From positions 124,001 to 188,000 of the forward strand of contig NW_026705781.1 of assembly GCF_029867415.1 (NCBI RefSeq): DNA of 64,000 bases, read 5' to 3'. Both the position numbers and the translations under genes were made by a program. Origin of the DNA: Vicia villosa. Lineage: Eukaryota > Streptophyta > Magnoliopsida > Fabales > Fabaceae. The notes under the pieces were generated by a model. It saw only the letters and a list, made by a program, of their open reading frames with translations. It was not told the origin of the DNA and did not search any database. Below are positions 10,338 to 22,129 of this stretch, one piece after another (the first letter of the stretch is position 1; the number at the start of each line of letters is the position of its first letter).

Positions 10338-13300
10338 GTTTCCCACGCCTGAGTAGAAGTCGAGATTGCAAGATGTACCTTCTGAAGCAATAGATCCAGA
10401 CGAAGTCAAGTCTCTTCAATGTTAGCAATCTGTGTGTCATTCTGCATTCTCATTTGTAATTTTCTTGTTTCGTTCAGCATTTTCTCGTATGCAAAACTTG
10501 TTTGTTTTTGAATAATAATCATAATACATTGAACGTTTTTATCTTGAAACAATCCGTTCGCTTTTATTTTTCTTGTTGTACTCAACTCTTGTAAAAAAAA
10601 ACAAGTAACTCTAGAGGGAGGATGATGAGCATGATACCAAGAATTTCAAATGGTTCTCTTTCGAGTAAAACCTTGCTGATGATGTACAGGCATTGTTTTA
10701 AATCCCCAAACACCGGAGATATAAGGGAGATGGACTCTCGTTAACCCCTTTGAGCCTTGAAGTAGAAGTTTCATTTCTATTTAGAAAAAACCTTCATTTT
10801 AACCCAGGGGCAGGGTAGTGTTCAGTTAATCTGACCGAGTGTTCAAAACTCATCAAGGATATGGATCTAAGGATACAACAATGGTTATCTATCAAAAAGG
10901 TTGAGGAATGTAAAAACCACAATGTTTATCCTTCATTCTTCAAGAGGTCAAAAGATGACGATGCGACAATGGTAATTCTACGTCGATCATGGAATGAGGC
11001 AGTCGCAATCACTTCCAACAAATCAAAGACAATGCAAAGTCACACGACTTGTAAATATATATATATATATATATATAATAAAAAGGGAGAGGGAAAATGA
11101 TGAAAAATGGTGAAAAGAAAAAGTGAAAGGCAAAGAAAAAATAATGATAAAATTGCCAGGCGAGGACAAAGTCGTGTGACTACAAGAAGAAAAGGTGAGC
11201 GACTGCCATGTCCGAAAAGCCTCATTGATTCCTCAACCATGCAAAAATTCCTTTGAGGGATGAACACTCATGTCAAGTTAATTGAACTTAGGATTGTAGA
11301 ACATCACGGAGAGTGGGTGGGCACCAAATATGTTTGAGCCTTAAGTCCTTTTTTTTCTTAAACCGCGAACCACAGCCACGTTACAACCTTCAAAAGTCCT
11401 AATTGAAGTAGTGTTTATTCGAAATCATACTAAACGAGAGTACGGTAATCTGACTCCTATGAGGCTTGCTAAAACTTTTGAGTTGGTATCATACAACTTT
11501 TCAAAAAAAATCGATCTTACAACATCATTTCAATAAAAAATTCTTTAAATTTCAAGACAAACATAAACTTTGCATTAGAATTATCATTCTCATAATAAAC
11601 ATCCTTTGCATATGAAAGAGTCCATGACATCCAAGAATATTCCATAAGGAATTTCTAATAAAAAGGTGTATCTTCCCCAAGAACAAGTTGTCTTCATAAC
11701 TCCGTCAAGTTGGGGGCAAAAATATCTCAAAGTGGATTATCCTAAGGAGCAGAGAAGCAATTGAATACTCCGTTGAGTGAGAATGCAGAGGCTATCATTT
11801 CTAATAAAGACTCTTGAATGGGGGAACCACGTCCAGGGGGTTCTCCTAACCAGGGGCAAAATCCCAATGATCACAAGGATATACAAAGATCCTATTAACT
11901 AGGGGCATCCACCCTAAGATCCAATCGACTTGGGTCGAGTCTCGAAGCAATAACACTCAGGGGCATATCTTTTACAAATCCAAAAATGGGGCAGTCACAC
12001 AAGGTTCGAAGAATGTCTCAAAATATTGAGTAATTAGGGGCTGTTACTCAAGCGTGGGTGAACTATCTCTAACTTTGATTAGTCATGGGCACTATTCCAT
12101 AGTCCATAACACTGGGGAATTCTATCTCGATGGCACGGATCTCCAAAAGCCTCTCGAGGCGATCTCTTCAAAAGTCCTGTAGACTGGGGCTAGACAGTAG
12201 GCAGGGGCATCTCCTCCTCTTCAACTATTTGATCCAGTTAAGTTCAGGCACACGCTAAACAACTCGTTTATAAGAAGAGGATGTCAGGAAGTCATGATCT
12301 TTATCCTCAACAAGAATCATGATTTAAATCCAGATGGTTGGAGTTCCTCAACAGTCAGAAGACTTCATCTTTTGAGCTCTTGATAGATATCATTGCATAT
12401 CGCATTGCATCCTCCTAAAACGCATAGCATTTTCATTTAGGTAGAGCATTACCCTAAAAAAAAGGTTTAAACATGCATCGAAGCATAAGTCAGATTAGAA
12501 TTCTGTCAAGCACCCTTTATTTCCCCAGTTAGGCCGGTGTAACTTCTCCAAGAGAACTCTTTCTTCCTAGGGTATCTCAAGCGGTATTCCCCACGTCTCT
12601 TCCTTAAATCATTTATTCTTAATGGTGCTTTCTGCAAGCTTTCCCGACCTTATTCCACTTTATCCCCTCAGATACAAAATTTTTTCCAAAGAAATCAACA
12701 CCAAAACCATACAATTTGGAGTTTTCCGGTAACCATACCGTCGTCAGTAATTTTACTGTTTGTCTCGCTCCTGTCACCTGATGGATGTTTTCCGGGAACC
12801 TTATCAATGCCAGTAACCTTACTGAGATATTCTTTCCAATCACCTGATTGATGTTTCCCGGGATGCCAGTAACCTTACTAAGATATTCTTTCCAATCACC
12901 TGATTGATGTTTCCCGGTAACCTTACCGATGCTAGTAACCTTACTGTGATATTCTTTCCAATCACCTGATTGATGTTTCCTGGTAACCTTACCGATGCCG
13001 GTAACCTTACTGAGATATTCTTTCCAATCACCTGATTGATGCTTTCCGGTAACCTTACTGATGCCAGTAACCCTACTGAGTGTTTATTTTCCAATCGCCA
13101 GATTGACGTATCCCGCTAACCTTACTGATGATAACAATCTTGTCGTTCATTTTACTCACAAATAAACTACGCATAAGCATTATACATAAGCACTATCACA
13201 CATACCCATTCGCGCACACGCATCATTTACATATGTGAACATGCATACATTCGCATTGTACAAACAACATGATCATAGGCATACGCATGATGGATACGCA

Positions 13301-13515
13301 TTTACAAAACAACCCTCTATACAGGTAAACTCGTCTAAACAAGGGCAAGTGATGCCTATTGGTGCATGTGAGCTTGCTAGAACTATAGGAAGTAATCCTT
13401 TTGGGGTTATACAAACCATGAAGACTTACTAGAACTATAGTAAGTGGGGTTCATAAACTACGAAAGCTTGCTAGCAATATAGCAAGCTGATCACACAACT
13501 GACTGTGAGTCCTTG
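10338..13515 (+). other. Ogre1 3' UTR, left part
   Basis: About 3.2 kb without coding capacity. Blocks near 10610-10850 and 11310-11410 match the 3' regions of the elements at 27748-30401 and 51729-55108 (the TGATGATGTA...CCCCAAACACCGGAG block and the AGCCACGTTACAACC block). Many AGGGGCA-like purine tracts occur between 11700 and 12210. A TA dinucleotide run is at about 11055-11077. Near 13370-13500 are short repeats of a GCTTGCTAGAACTATAG-like motif. Confidence 0.75.
12768..13133 (+). repeat. 66-bp minisatellite in Ogre1 3' UTR
   Basis: About five tandem copies of a roughly 66-bp unit containing TTCTTTCCAATCACCTGATTG and CGGTAACCTTACTGATGC-like segments. One copy (around 12862) is shortened and the last is divergent. 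It lies in the hypervariable 3' UTR where Ogre elements are known to grow minisatellites. Confidence 0.85.
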
Positions 13516-13520
13516 CTATG

Positions 13521-15347
13521 TGTAACACCCCAAATTCTACCCGAAAAATATAATAAAATCAGAGTATAAATTTCAAACAAGCTCATTTGAGGTATCACAT
13601 ATTCGTCATTTCAAAAACAGTTACGACTTATTTGCCTTCCCTCATAGATACATAGCACAAAAATTTAAAACGATAATCAAATCATTACTAAAAATCACTT
13701 TGTTTAAATTCAATAATTAACTTGCAGCGGAATCAACAAACTTCATAAATATTCAATTCAAGTCGTAGCATCATTGCACGGTAACTTTAAGTTTCAATTT
13801 AAAACATAGTTCACTTAAAAATTCAGCAAACAAAATAATAAATAAAACAATCTCTTTATCCCCCCGAGTGCTACGTATCAGAGCAAGACACCAACTCGAA
13901 TAACAGCAACTAAAGACTTCATAAAATCACTTCAAACTTCCACCGCTATTTTGAGTACCTGTCAATTTCCCATGGTAGGGAAACATCATTCAGAAAGGGT
14001 GAGATATCTACCAATATAAACAAACACAGGATAAACAATATATTAGAATTTAATCATACGAAATTATCACGTTACAGCTTTCAGACTACATTTATAATAA
14101 CAATTAACCTGAACAGTTATAATTAACAAAAATAAATAACAACAACATATTAATAGTTATAACAACTATTTCTCATCTTCCAGACAATACCTGTCACAAC
14201 ACGTCATTAGTATAACAATTTATAATTACAACTCCATATTATCACAATTTAACAACAACTCAAGTCACATCACATCACAATTAAATCACACTCATGCCAC
14301 ATACAATGAGACTCTACAACTGCACATGCATGTGGTACCCAGGGCTTCAGCCCCCATCGCCAATTGCCAGTTAAACAGAGGCATCAAGGCATAAGCCTTC
14401 GTCACTAATTTGCCAATCCAGGCCGTCGCCAGAAATGCATATGTATATGAATGCAACAAACACACACAACAAACAACATCATCGTCACAAGGCATAAGCC
14501 TATATCGTCGCTATACTAATAAATAGAGGTATACATCGTCACTGAAACATCCTTCAACTTCGCATAAAACAACAACAATTATCACCACAACAACAACTAA
14601 TTTCATCGAATCAACACGACAGAATCACAACAAATAATCAGGAATAATTTCCTACGAATTTAACCCCCACATATCATTCATCATAAGTCCGGTTATAGAG
14701 TTAGAACCCCACCCCTTACCTTGTATTCGGAGTCCGTTCTACAATTCTACCGATCGAAGCCATCTAGCCTTAGCTCCCAACCATTGCCTCTTTTAATCAG
14801 AATCAAAAGCTGAAAATTTTCCCAAATATGCAGCTACAGTGCGATGATGATATCTCACAACTCAGACCTTATTTTGAAGATCCCAACGGTCAAAAGTTAG
14901 CTATAGGTGTTGCGAACCTACCCACAAAATTTGGCGACGATCCAACGGTTAACGAACCAGGGATCTTCGATTTAGTGAGACTGCTGCAAGAAAAACGGGA
15001 ATGAATTTCTCTCCTATTTTCTCTCTTCTCTACAACTTCGCATGACCAATTTCCCAAAACTTTTTCTCTTCTAATTAACCTAATTCTTATCTTAACCTAA
15101 TTTCATTAAGCCTATTGGGCCTAACATTCACACCCCACCTTTTACTACCACCATCACTTAATTAAGTCCATATAACAAATCTATTATTTATTCAATACTA
15201 TTTCTACAACTTAATCAATTAATTAATCGACTAATTAATCATAAAAACCCATGTCAACAATTCTCAACACTCCACAAATTCAATAATTAAATTCGAAATA
15301 ATTTGAAAGTATTTAATTAAATAATTAATTAAATACCGGGTGTTACA
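13521..15347 (-). repeat. 3' LTR of the non-autonomous element
   Basis: TGTAACACC at one end and GGTGTTACA at the other, so the termini are inverted repeats of 9 bp. Same length as its partner at 16260-18086. Confidence 0.93.
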
Positions 15348-16259
15348 ACTCTCCCCCACTTAGAATATTTTCGTCCTCGAAAATTTATCCGATACAACCA
15401 TCATCAACTTCACTTCCACGTCCAACCATCCAACATAACAACCCATTGGCACATCTCAAATCGACTACACATATGTCGACCATTCTGGTACTTCTTCAAC
15501 ATAACCGTTACTAACTTGTTAACTATTCCAACGCCATTCGAAAGTGCGAACATCGACGCCATGCAGCGACACTCTTTACGGTATCTCCAAAACTTCTCAA
15601 ATGGTACACTAATTCTTAAAATTTATTTTCAACAAACCTATTAATTACTCCTTAAATTCACTCAACTTTGACGCTGACGTCCTGTGCGGCACCAACAAAC
15701 AAGTCCAGTTCCAAGGACAAGCGTAACCGCAAATTCCATCTCCTTCCAACATCATCCTGTTATAAATAAATCTATTATAGCTTTTGAAACCATTTTTAAA
15801 ATAAATTTCATCTCGTTAGCTTTCCAACGCTTCAAACGGGACTCAAATCGGATGTCCAGAACTCAAGTTATGAATTTTCGAAGTTTCACAAAACATTCAG
15901 CAATTTCCTGCATTTTGCTTACGGAGTTTCCACTCCAAAACTCATTTTTCTTCAACTTAAACATATTCCAAAAAACTCTTAACATATCTCCTCACTCCCA
16001 AACTTTTTATAACTCGAGAGACACATTCTTTCGTCGAAATTCAGTTTTCGAAACACCCAGACAACAATCCTCTTTGCGAACTTGCAACTGAACCACATCC
16101 GAGAAGCAAAGCTTCTCCCCCACTTCGCTCAAACTAATTCCTGCAACAACCAGAAAGCAACAAGTATCGACAGTGTTGTACACACTTGTCGCATACAAAA
16201 GGATAAACAATAATTAGACGACTCTGGCCGGACGGACCGACCTGCTCTGATACCACTAA
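15348..16259 (-). other. Internal region of the non-autonomous element: no genes
   Basis: 912 bp with polypurine tract at the left edge and primer site at the right edge. The longest open frames (such as 15684-16091) show no motif, no bias and no family resemblance, and I take them as chance. Confidence 0.8.
16244..16255 (-). other. Primer binding site, initiator-Met tRNA type
   Basis: On the minus strand the bases read TGGTATCAGAGC, the standard complement of the plant initiator-Met tRNA 3' end, four bases from the LTR terminus. Confidence 0.93.
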
Positions 16260-18086
16260 TGTAACACCCCAAATTCTACCCGAAAAATATAATAAAATCA
16301 GAGTATAAATTTAAAACAAGCTCATTTGAGGTATCACATATTCGTCATTTCAAAAACAGTTACGACTTATTTGCCTTCCCTCATAGATACATAGCACAAA
16401 AATTTAAAACGATAATCAAATCATTACTAAAAATCACTTTGTTTAAATTCAATAATTAACTTGCAGCGGAATCAACAAACTTCATAAATATTCAATTCAA
16501 GTCGTAGCATCATTGCACGGTAACTTTAAGTTTCAATTTAAAACATAGTTCACTTAAAAATTCAGCAAACAAAATAATAAATAAAACAATCTCTTTATCC
16601 CCCCGAGTGCTACGTATCAGAGCAAGACACCAACTCGAATAACAGCAACTAAAGACTTCATAAAATCACTTCAAACTTCCACCGCTATTTTGAGTACCTG
16701 TCAATTTCCCATGGTAGGGAAACATCATTCAGAAAGGGTGAGATATCTACCAATATAAACAAACACAGGATAAACAATATATTAGAATTTAATCATACGA
16801 AATTATCACGTTACAGCTTTCAGACTACATTTATAATAACAATTAACCTGAACAGTTATAATTAACAAAAATAAATAACAACAACATATTAATAGTTATA
16901 ACAACTATTTCTCATCTTCCAGACAATACCTGTCACAACACGTCATTAGTATAACAATTTATAATTACAACTCCATATTATCACAATTTAACAACAACTC
17001 AAGTCACATCACATCACAATTAAATCACACTCATGCCACATACAATGAGACTCTACAACTGCACATGCATGTGGTACCCAGGGCTTCAGCCCCCATCGCC
17101 AATTGCCAGTTAAACAGAGGCATCAAGGCATAAGCCTTCGTCACTAATTTGCCAATCCAGGCCGTCGCCAAAAATGCATATGTATATGAATGCAACAAAC
17201 ACACACAACAAACAACATCATCGTCACAAGGCATAAGCCTATATCGTCGCTATACTAATAAATAGAGGTATACATCGTCACTGAAACATCCTTCAACTTT
17301 GCATAAAACAACAACAATTATCACCACAACAACAACTAATTTCATCGAATCAACACGACAGAATCACAACAAATAATCAGGAATAATTTCCTACGAATTT
17401 AACCCCCACATATCATTCATCATAAGTCCGGTTATAGAGTTAGAACCCCACCCCTTACCTTGTATTCGGAGTCCGTTCTACAATTCTACCGATCGAAGCC
17501 ATCTAGCCTTAGCTCCCAACCATTGCCTCTTTTAATCAGAATCAAAAGCTGAAAATTTTCCCAAATATGCAGCTACAGTGCGATGATGATATCTCACAAC
17601 TCAGACCTTATTTTGAAGATCCCAACGGTCAAAAGTTAGCTATAGGTGTTGCGAACCTACCCACAAAATTTGGCGACGATCCAACGGTTAACGAACCAGG
17701 GATCTTCGATTTAGTGAGACTGCTGCAAGAAAAACGGGAATGAATTTCTCTCCTATTTTCTCTCTTCTCTACAACTTCGCATGACCAATTTCCCAAAACT
17801 TTTTCTCTTCTAATTAACCTAATTCTTATCTTAACCTAATTTCATTAAGCCTATTGGGCCTAACATTCACACCCCACCTTTTACTACCACCATCACTTAA
17901 TTAAGTCCATATAACAAATCTATTATTTATTCAATATTATTTCTACAACTTAATCAATTAATTAATCGACTAATTAATCATAAAAACCCATGTCAACAAT
18001 TCTCAACACTCCATAAATTCAATAATTAAATTCGAAATAATTTGAAAGTATTTAATTAAATAATTAATTAAATACCGGGTGTTACA
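16260..18086 (-). repeat. 5' LTR of the non-autonomous element
   Basis: Nearly identical to 13521-15347. Differences noticed by eye are five single bases, for example at about 16313, 17171, 17300, 17936 and 18014. Confidence 0.93.
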
Positions 18087-18091
18087 CTATG

Positions 18092-18247
18092 TAAGACTCA
18101 GGCTTTAGCAGGACAATTCTTTTCTCTCACACTCGAGCACAGGGTAAATTTAGGGGTCTTCCATTATTTAATAACTCTTCGATCCGAAAAGCGTGAGACC
18201 TGCGTATTCTCACGCCATTCAATCCAAGGTAATTAAATGGGAGCAAC
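18092..18247 (+). other. End of Ogre1 3' UTR with polypurine-like tract
   Basis: It continues the sequence interrupted at 13520. The last bases, AATGGGAGCAAC (about 18236-18247), are in the position of the plus-strand primer, though less purine-pure than AGGGGCAGC in Ogre2. Confidence 0.7.
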
Positions 18248-20891
18248 TGTCATACCCCAAAATTTACCCGATACAATTCCCGTTTTAATTTGTTAAGGGT
18301 GTTAATAATTAAGAGCCATAGGGTTTAATATATCTATTATTAAACTCGATCTCTTATGAAATTCCCTTAACCATTGGTTAAAAGCAAGCAATTTTTTAGG
18401 GATCCAAGCAATGGACCCAATTATACAAAAATTTGGAGAGTCCCTTTTGTGTTTCACTAACATTTATATTGTTGACTATTATTAATCTTATTATTTGTTT
18501 GCCAATTACTATTTATCTTATTATTTAAATTGTTTATTATTACTAATTAAGTATTACTGCTTTTAGGATTGTTAGTGACAGTATTATCGAGTAAGTATAG
18601 TTAATAGGTTAGATTTAGAATTTAAGAACACGTTATTAATGAGATTAATATTAGGTTAAATTAATTAGATGTTTGTTATATAGAAACAAAGGGTTTTTGG
18701 GTTAATTAGTGTTTGAATGTTGGTGGGCCGAAAAAAAAACTGAACAAAACAAAAAAATTGGATAAGCCCAATAGGCGTTGGGTCAACAGGTGAGTCAAAC
18801 CGACCCGACCCTGTTCATCTTCCTTTACAACGCAAACCCTAGCGCCGTTCCGCCATGGATGTACTGATCCCAATCTCCAAACGCCCAGGCCCATGAAATC
18901 GAATCTCGAACAAAAGATTGAAGCTTCAGAAATCAGAATCAAAGGTTCAACAACTAAAAACGTAAACAAAAATCGAATATAATTTTCATTAAAATCTAAA
19001 TAAATGACAATCGGATTCAAATCAAAGAGCCTAATCTAATCTTTCTAAAAGAAATCCTAACCCTAAGTCTATAAAAGAAGAAATAGGAGAACAGAGGGAT
19101 TTTTTTTGGCTAGAAAAAGCCTTGCGCCGCCGCGAACGAATTTGTTGACACTCGGATCTCACCTTCGACCGCCTGTAAACACAAAAGGGAAAGAGGATTA
19201 GAAAAAGGAGGGAGCTCACACGATCCACAATTCAAGATTATAAGGTAAACGCGATGAATACTTAGCTTAGGGTTTAACATATCGCTTGCATTTGTTTGGT
19301 TATTCTGGGATTGAGGGGTTAGGGTGTTTTGAATTAGGGTTCTTGGGGTTAGGTTAGGGTTGCCAAAGGTTGAAGATGAAGGTCTACCTTCGTCTGGGTT
19401 CGGATTGAAGAACAACTGGGTTTGGGTTTGAATTTTCCGGTGAAGGTTCATCGGAATCTGGGTTTCATGACGGTCCTCACGACGGCCAATGGTGGTTTGA
19501 GGGGTGGCTGATGGATCTTACGTTGGGGCGCGGTGGTATCCGTTTGATGTTCTTGGGTTTGTTTGAGTGAGAGAGTGAGAGTAGTTGAGAGAGCGAGTGA
19601 GAAAACGTGAGGAGGGAGAAAGAAGATCAGGAAAAATAAAAAGGGGGAAATGTTGGTTTGATTCACCCCCCAATCCCTGGATCGGTGACAGGTGGCCTCA
19701 TGATGGCCACATGATGTGCGCAAGAGACCTTGATCCGGTGCATACACTTAACATAAACACTCAACTAAGAACGCACGCAGGCCATCGAGATTGGATCTAA
19801 CAAATCCTGACCATACACCAATCTGAGTGCAAATCTGAGGCCATGAACCCTCACAACACATGATCTTGACGGGATGAAAACATCATTAGACCTAGGCCTT
19901 TTCTATTAACACACCCCCATAATTACCACCGAGAGTAATTTACACCCCCTTGCAAAAAATAAAGGCATTAATTTTTATTAATAATTGTTAATTGTTTGGT
20001 TCATGTCATTCTCTCCTCGGGCCGACTAAAACTATTAGTCGCATTGGCGAGAGATAAAATTAACTGAATAATTTATTTATTAATATTAATCAAATAAGTC
20101 CCTGTTTAATTCTCTTCTCGACCCGATTAAATCTATTAGTCGCATTAGACAAGAGATAAGAAATATAAAAATAATTGAATTCGTTGTCATGTAATAACCA
20201 AATCTATTGGTTATGAGAGTCAATGGTAAAACCCGTAATTTAATTACAAATTTAAAATATGCCCGCGACGATCGAATCTATCGGTCAGAGTAACCAGCAA
20301 TACCCCTTAATCCGTTAACTATAATGATCAAATCTATTGATCATCGCATCTAACGGTGACATATCAAATCAGGGTTGTACGCCCAAATCTTAAAACACAC
20401 TAAACCATGATACTACGAATTTTTATCCCTTCAATACTGGGATTTTCAAATCTACGATAAGGTAATTCAAAATACCTTCGAAGTTCGCATTTAAAAACTA
20501 CGATAGGCCATTCAAAAAGCCTCCCAACCATATCAAATCAAATTCTAAGGCGTACAACCCTGTGCCCGAACTACGTTGACTCTGATTCTCCATAAGGAGA
20601 TACGTAGGCACTTGGTAACAAGGCAAGTCCCCTTCCCTCTAAACCTCATTTTTCCCGATTTATTTCCCTTAATTATTAATCATTGAAAGCATGAACCTTG
20701 CCTTAATAATTTCAGCCATAAAAGTGTTACCTTAGATTCAAAGCCATAGGAAAGGGTCGAGGGTGCCTAACACCTTCCCTCGACCTGATTATAATAATCT
20801 TACCCCGATCTCTCAACTGCGTAGGGTTTCCTATTCGCCCTTCAGAATAGGTGGCGACTCTAAATCTTTATTTTTAGGGAAGGTTGCTACA
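18248..20891 (+). mobile_element. Ogre1 3' LTR
   Basis: It starts TGTCATACCCC and ends GGTTGCTACA (2644 bp). A TATA-like TCTATAAAAG lies at 19069-19078. The downstream part (20560-20891) carries the CTACGTTGACTCTGATTCTCC and GGTGGCGACTC blocks that are common to Ogre R/U5 regions and recur at 27430-27747. The 5' end resembles the LTR starting at 44868. Confidence 0.75.
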
Positions 20892-21326
20892 CCTTCCCTT
20901 AGACTACCTGCCCTTCTATGGCAGGGACAGTCTTGTGGCGAACAATAACTCAATGACCCTTTAACCTCCAAAAAAAAGGACTTCCTTACTCTCCTATGGT
21001 ATGGATAGCCCTGAAAGGTTAAAAGAACATTTTTCATCTAACCATGTAATTTTCCCTTAATTGTATGCTCTGTTTTAAAATTCCCTTTTCTACTCTTTTC
21101 TCAAAAAACTCCGATAAAGAGAAAAGCAATTAAGAGCCCATGGAAAACCATGGATGCAAAGGGTGCCTTACACCTTCCCTTTGTATAAATTACCCCCCGA
21201 ACTCAGTTTTCTTTTAAAAAGGTTTTTCCTGTTCTTTTAGACTTTATATTTAATTTGGATAAAATAAAAGTCGGCGGCGACTCTTGCTTACTATACATTC
21301 CGACAAAGTCAGTTCACCGTATTACA
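20892..21326 (+). repeat. Tail of the Ogre2 5' LTR
   Basis: This 435-bp stretch is alignable with about 33711-34217: CTTCCCTTAGACTACCTGCC at the start, an AAAACCATGGAT block, and CAGTTCACCGTATTACA at the end. The 3' copy has an extra segment near 33930-34010. The rest of this LTR would lie left of Ogre1, outside the window. Confidence 0.78.
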
Positions 21327-21330
21327 GAAC

Positions 21331-21348
21331 TGGCGACTCTGCTGGGGA
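21331..21348 (+). other. Primer binding site, Ogre (tRNA-Arg) type
   Basis: TGGCGACTCTGCTGGGGA, four bases after the LTR end TATTACA. This is the primer site reported for Ogre elements and is identical to that at 51734-51751. Confidence 0.92.
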
Positions 21349-22129
21349 TTTTTTGATTAAAAGAGGGGTTACCTTAAAAGCTTAGGATTCACTTAAATGT
21401 TTTCTATTGTTTGCTTTGCTTGCTTTATTTTTCAGGGCTGTTTTGGGAATTAAATGAAGGACGAATCCTACACCCGGATTCAAGTACACCTAAGATAGGA
21501 AGTGGCATAGTCATGGCGACCTCCTTCATGTATGTGGAGGATTGGTCAATATGAGAGTTCACGCTTAAGTTAGGCCTCTATGGGTGTTTGCATGCTTCTC
21601 TTGTATGAGGGAGGTTCGTACGAATGTCTGTGGGTGAGTCGGAGCTTAAGGACCTTTAGTTACCTTTAACCCATCTTGACTTTTAGGAATGTAGTGGGGG
21701 GACTACTCTTGATGTATGTTGAGAGCATAGTCACTACCAGATACTACAGCTTAGATAGCTTCTTTCTCAAAGTATCATTGCATGGTATGTATGTATCATG
21801 TTCGAGGGTGCTTTAGGAGGGCTGACAATTCTGGGTAACTCGGTAGAACCCGTTGCTGCTATCATCTTTATCCCTAGAAATACCTTTGGGGAAGGGTATC
21901 TCACATGATCTAAACTCCATGCAAGCCAAGCCTAAAGAAATTATGTGATTTGTGTGGACTTATTTGTGTTTGTGCATCATGCATACATGCATCATTCATA
22001 CATGGCATGACTATCCCACTTCAAGGAATTGGGAGATTTTTAACTGTATATTGCTTTGTAGGTTGTTTGAATTTGGAAACCAAAGGCCGTTAATCGTTCT
22101 TCCTCAATTTCAAGAAAGTACCTACACCA
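21349..22129 (+). other. Ogre2 5' UTR
   Basis: About 780 bp between primer site and ORF1 with no convincing coding frame. Some ORF1-like sequence may start slightly upstream in a different frame near 22080-22176 (frame damage), but I cannot fix the original start. Confidence 0.6.

Larger units (their letters stand above)
13521..18086 (-). mobile_element. Complete young non-autonomous LTR retrotransposon (LARD-like)
   Basis: Two 1827-bp LTRs (13521-15347 and 16260-18086) flank only 912 bp. The target duplication CTATG is present on both sides (13516-13520 and 18087-18091). Orientation is minus: the primer site complementary to initiator-Met tRNA (TGGTATCAGAGC) lies at 16244-16255 next to the right LTR, and a purine tract (AAGTGGGGGAGAGT) abuts the left LTR near 15348. 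I see about five substitutions between the LTRs, so it is recent. There is no gag or pol. The primer site and LTR style suggest mobilisation by a Ty3/gypsy chromovirus such as the Tekay group; that is inference. Confidence 0.92.
8881..20891 (+). mobile_element. Ogre1: remnant Tat/Ogre-type Ty3/gypsy element (gag, 3' UTR, 3' LTR)
   Basis: The left part is cut by the Athila-type element at 8880. What remains is gag (8886-10337), a direct jump to the 3' UTR (no protease, RT or integrase), and an LTR at 18248-20891 preceded by a weak polypurine stretch. A complete non-autonomous element (13521-18086) lies in the 3' UTR. The LTR ends GGTTGCTACA, the same ending as the LTR at 24564-27747. The sequence after 20891 continues the LTR of Ogre2, so Ogre1 is probably nested in that LTR. 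Confidence 0.78.

Noticed and set aside
14292..14495. 67-residue minus-strand frame repeated at 17031-17234
   Set aside because: Part of the duplicated LTR of the non-autonomous element, no family resemblance.
15684..16091. 135-residue open frame inside the small non-autonomous element
   Set aside because: No domain, no bias, overlaps the primer-site region, and the element class is non-coding; a chance frame.
19260..19360. TTAGGGT-like motifs resembling plant telomere repeats
   Set aside because: Only a few degenerate, irregularly spaced copies in an Ogre LTR; not a (TTTAGGG)n tract.
18707..19747. Several minus-strand frames of 65-113 residues suggesting a host gene
   Set aside because: All within the Ogre1 LTR around its promoter, no domain and mutually overlapping in different frames.
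18248..21326. One single 3.1-kb LTR shared by two tandem Ogre elements
   Set aside because: The internal GGTTGCTACA end at 20891 and the match of 20892-21326 to the tail of 30402-34217 are better explained by Ogre1 nested in the Ogre2 LTR.
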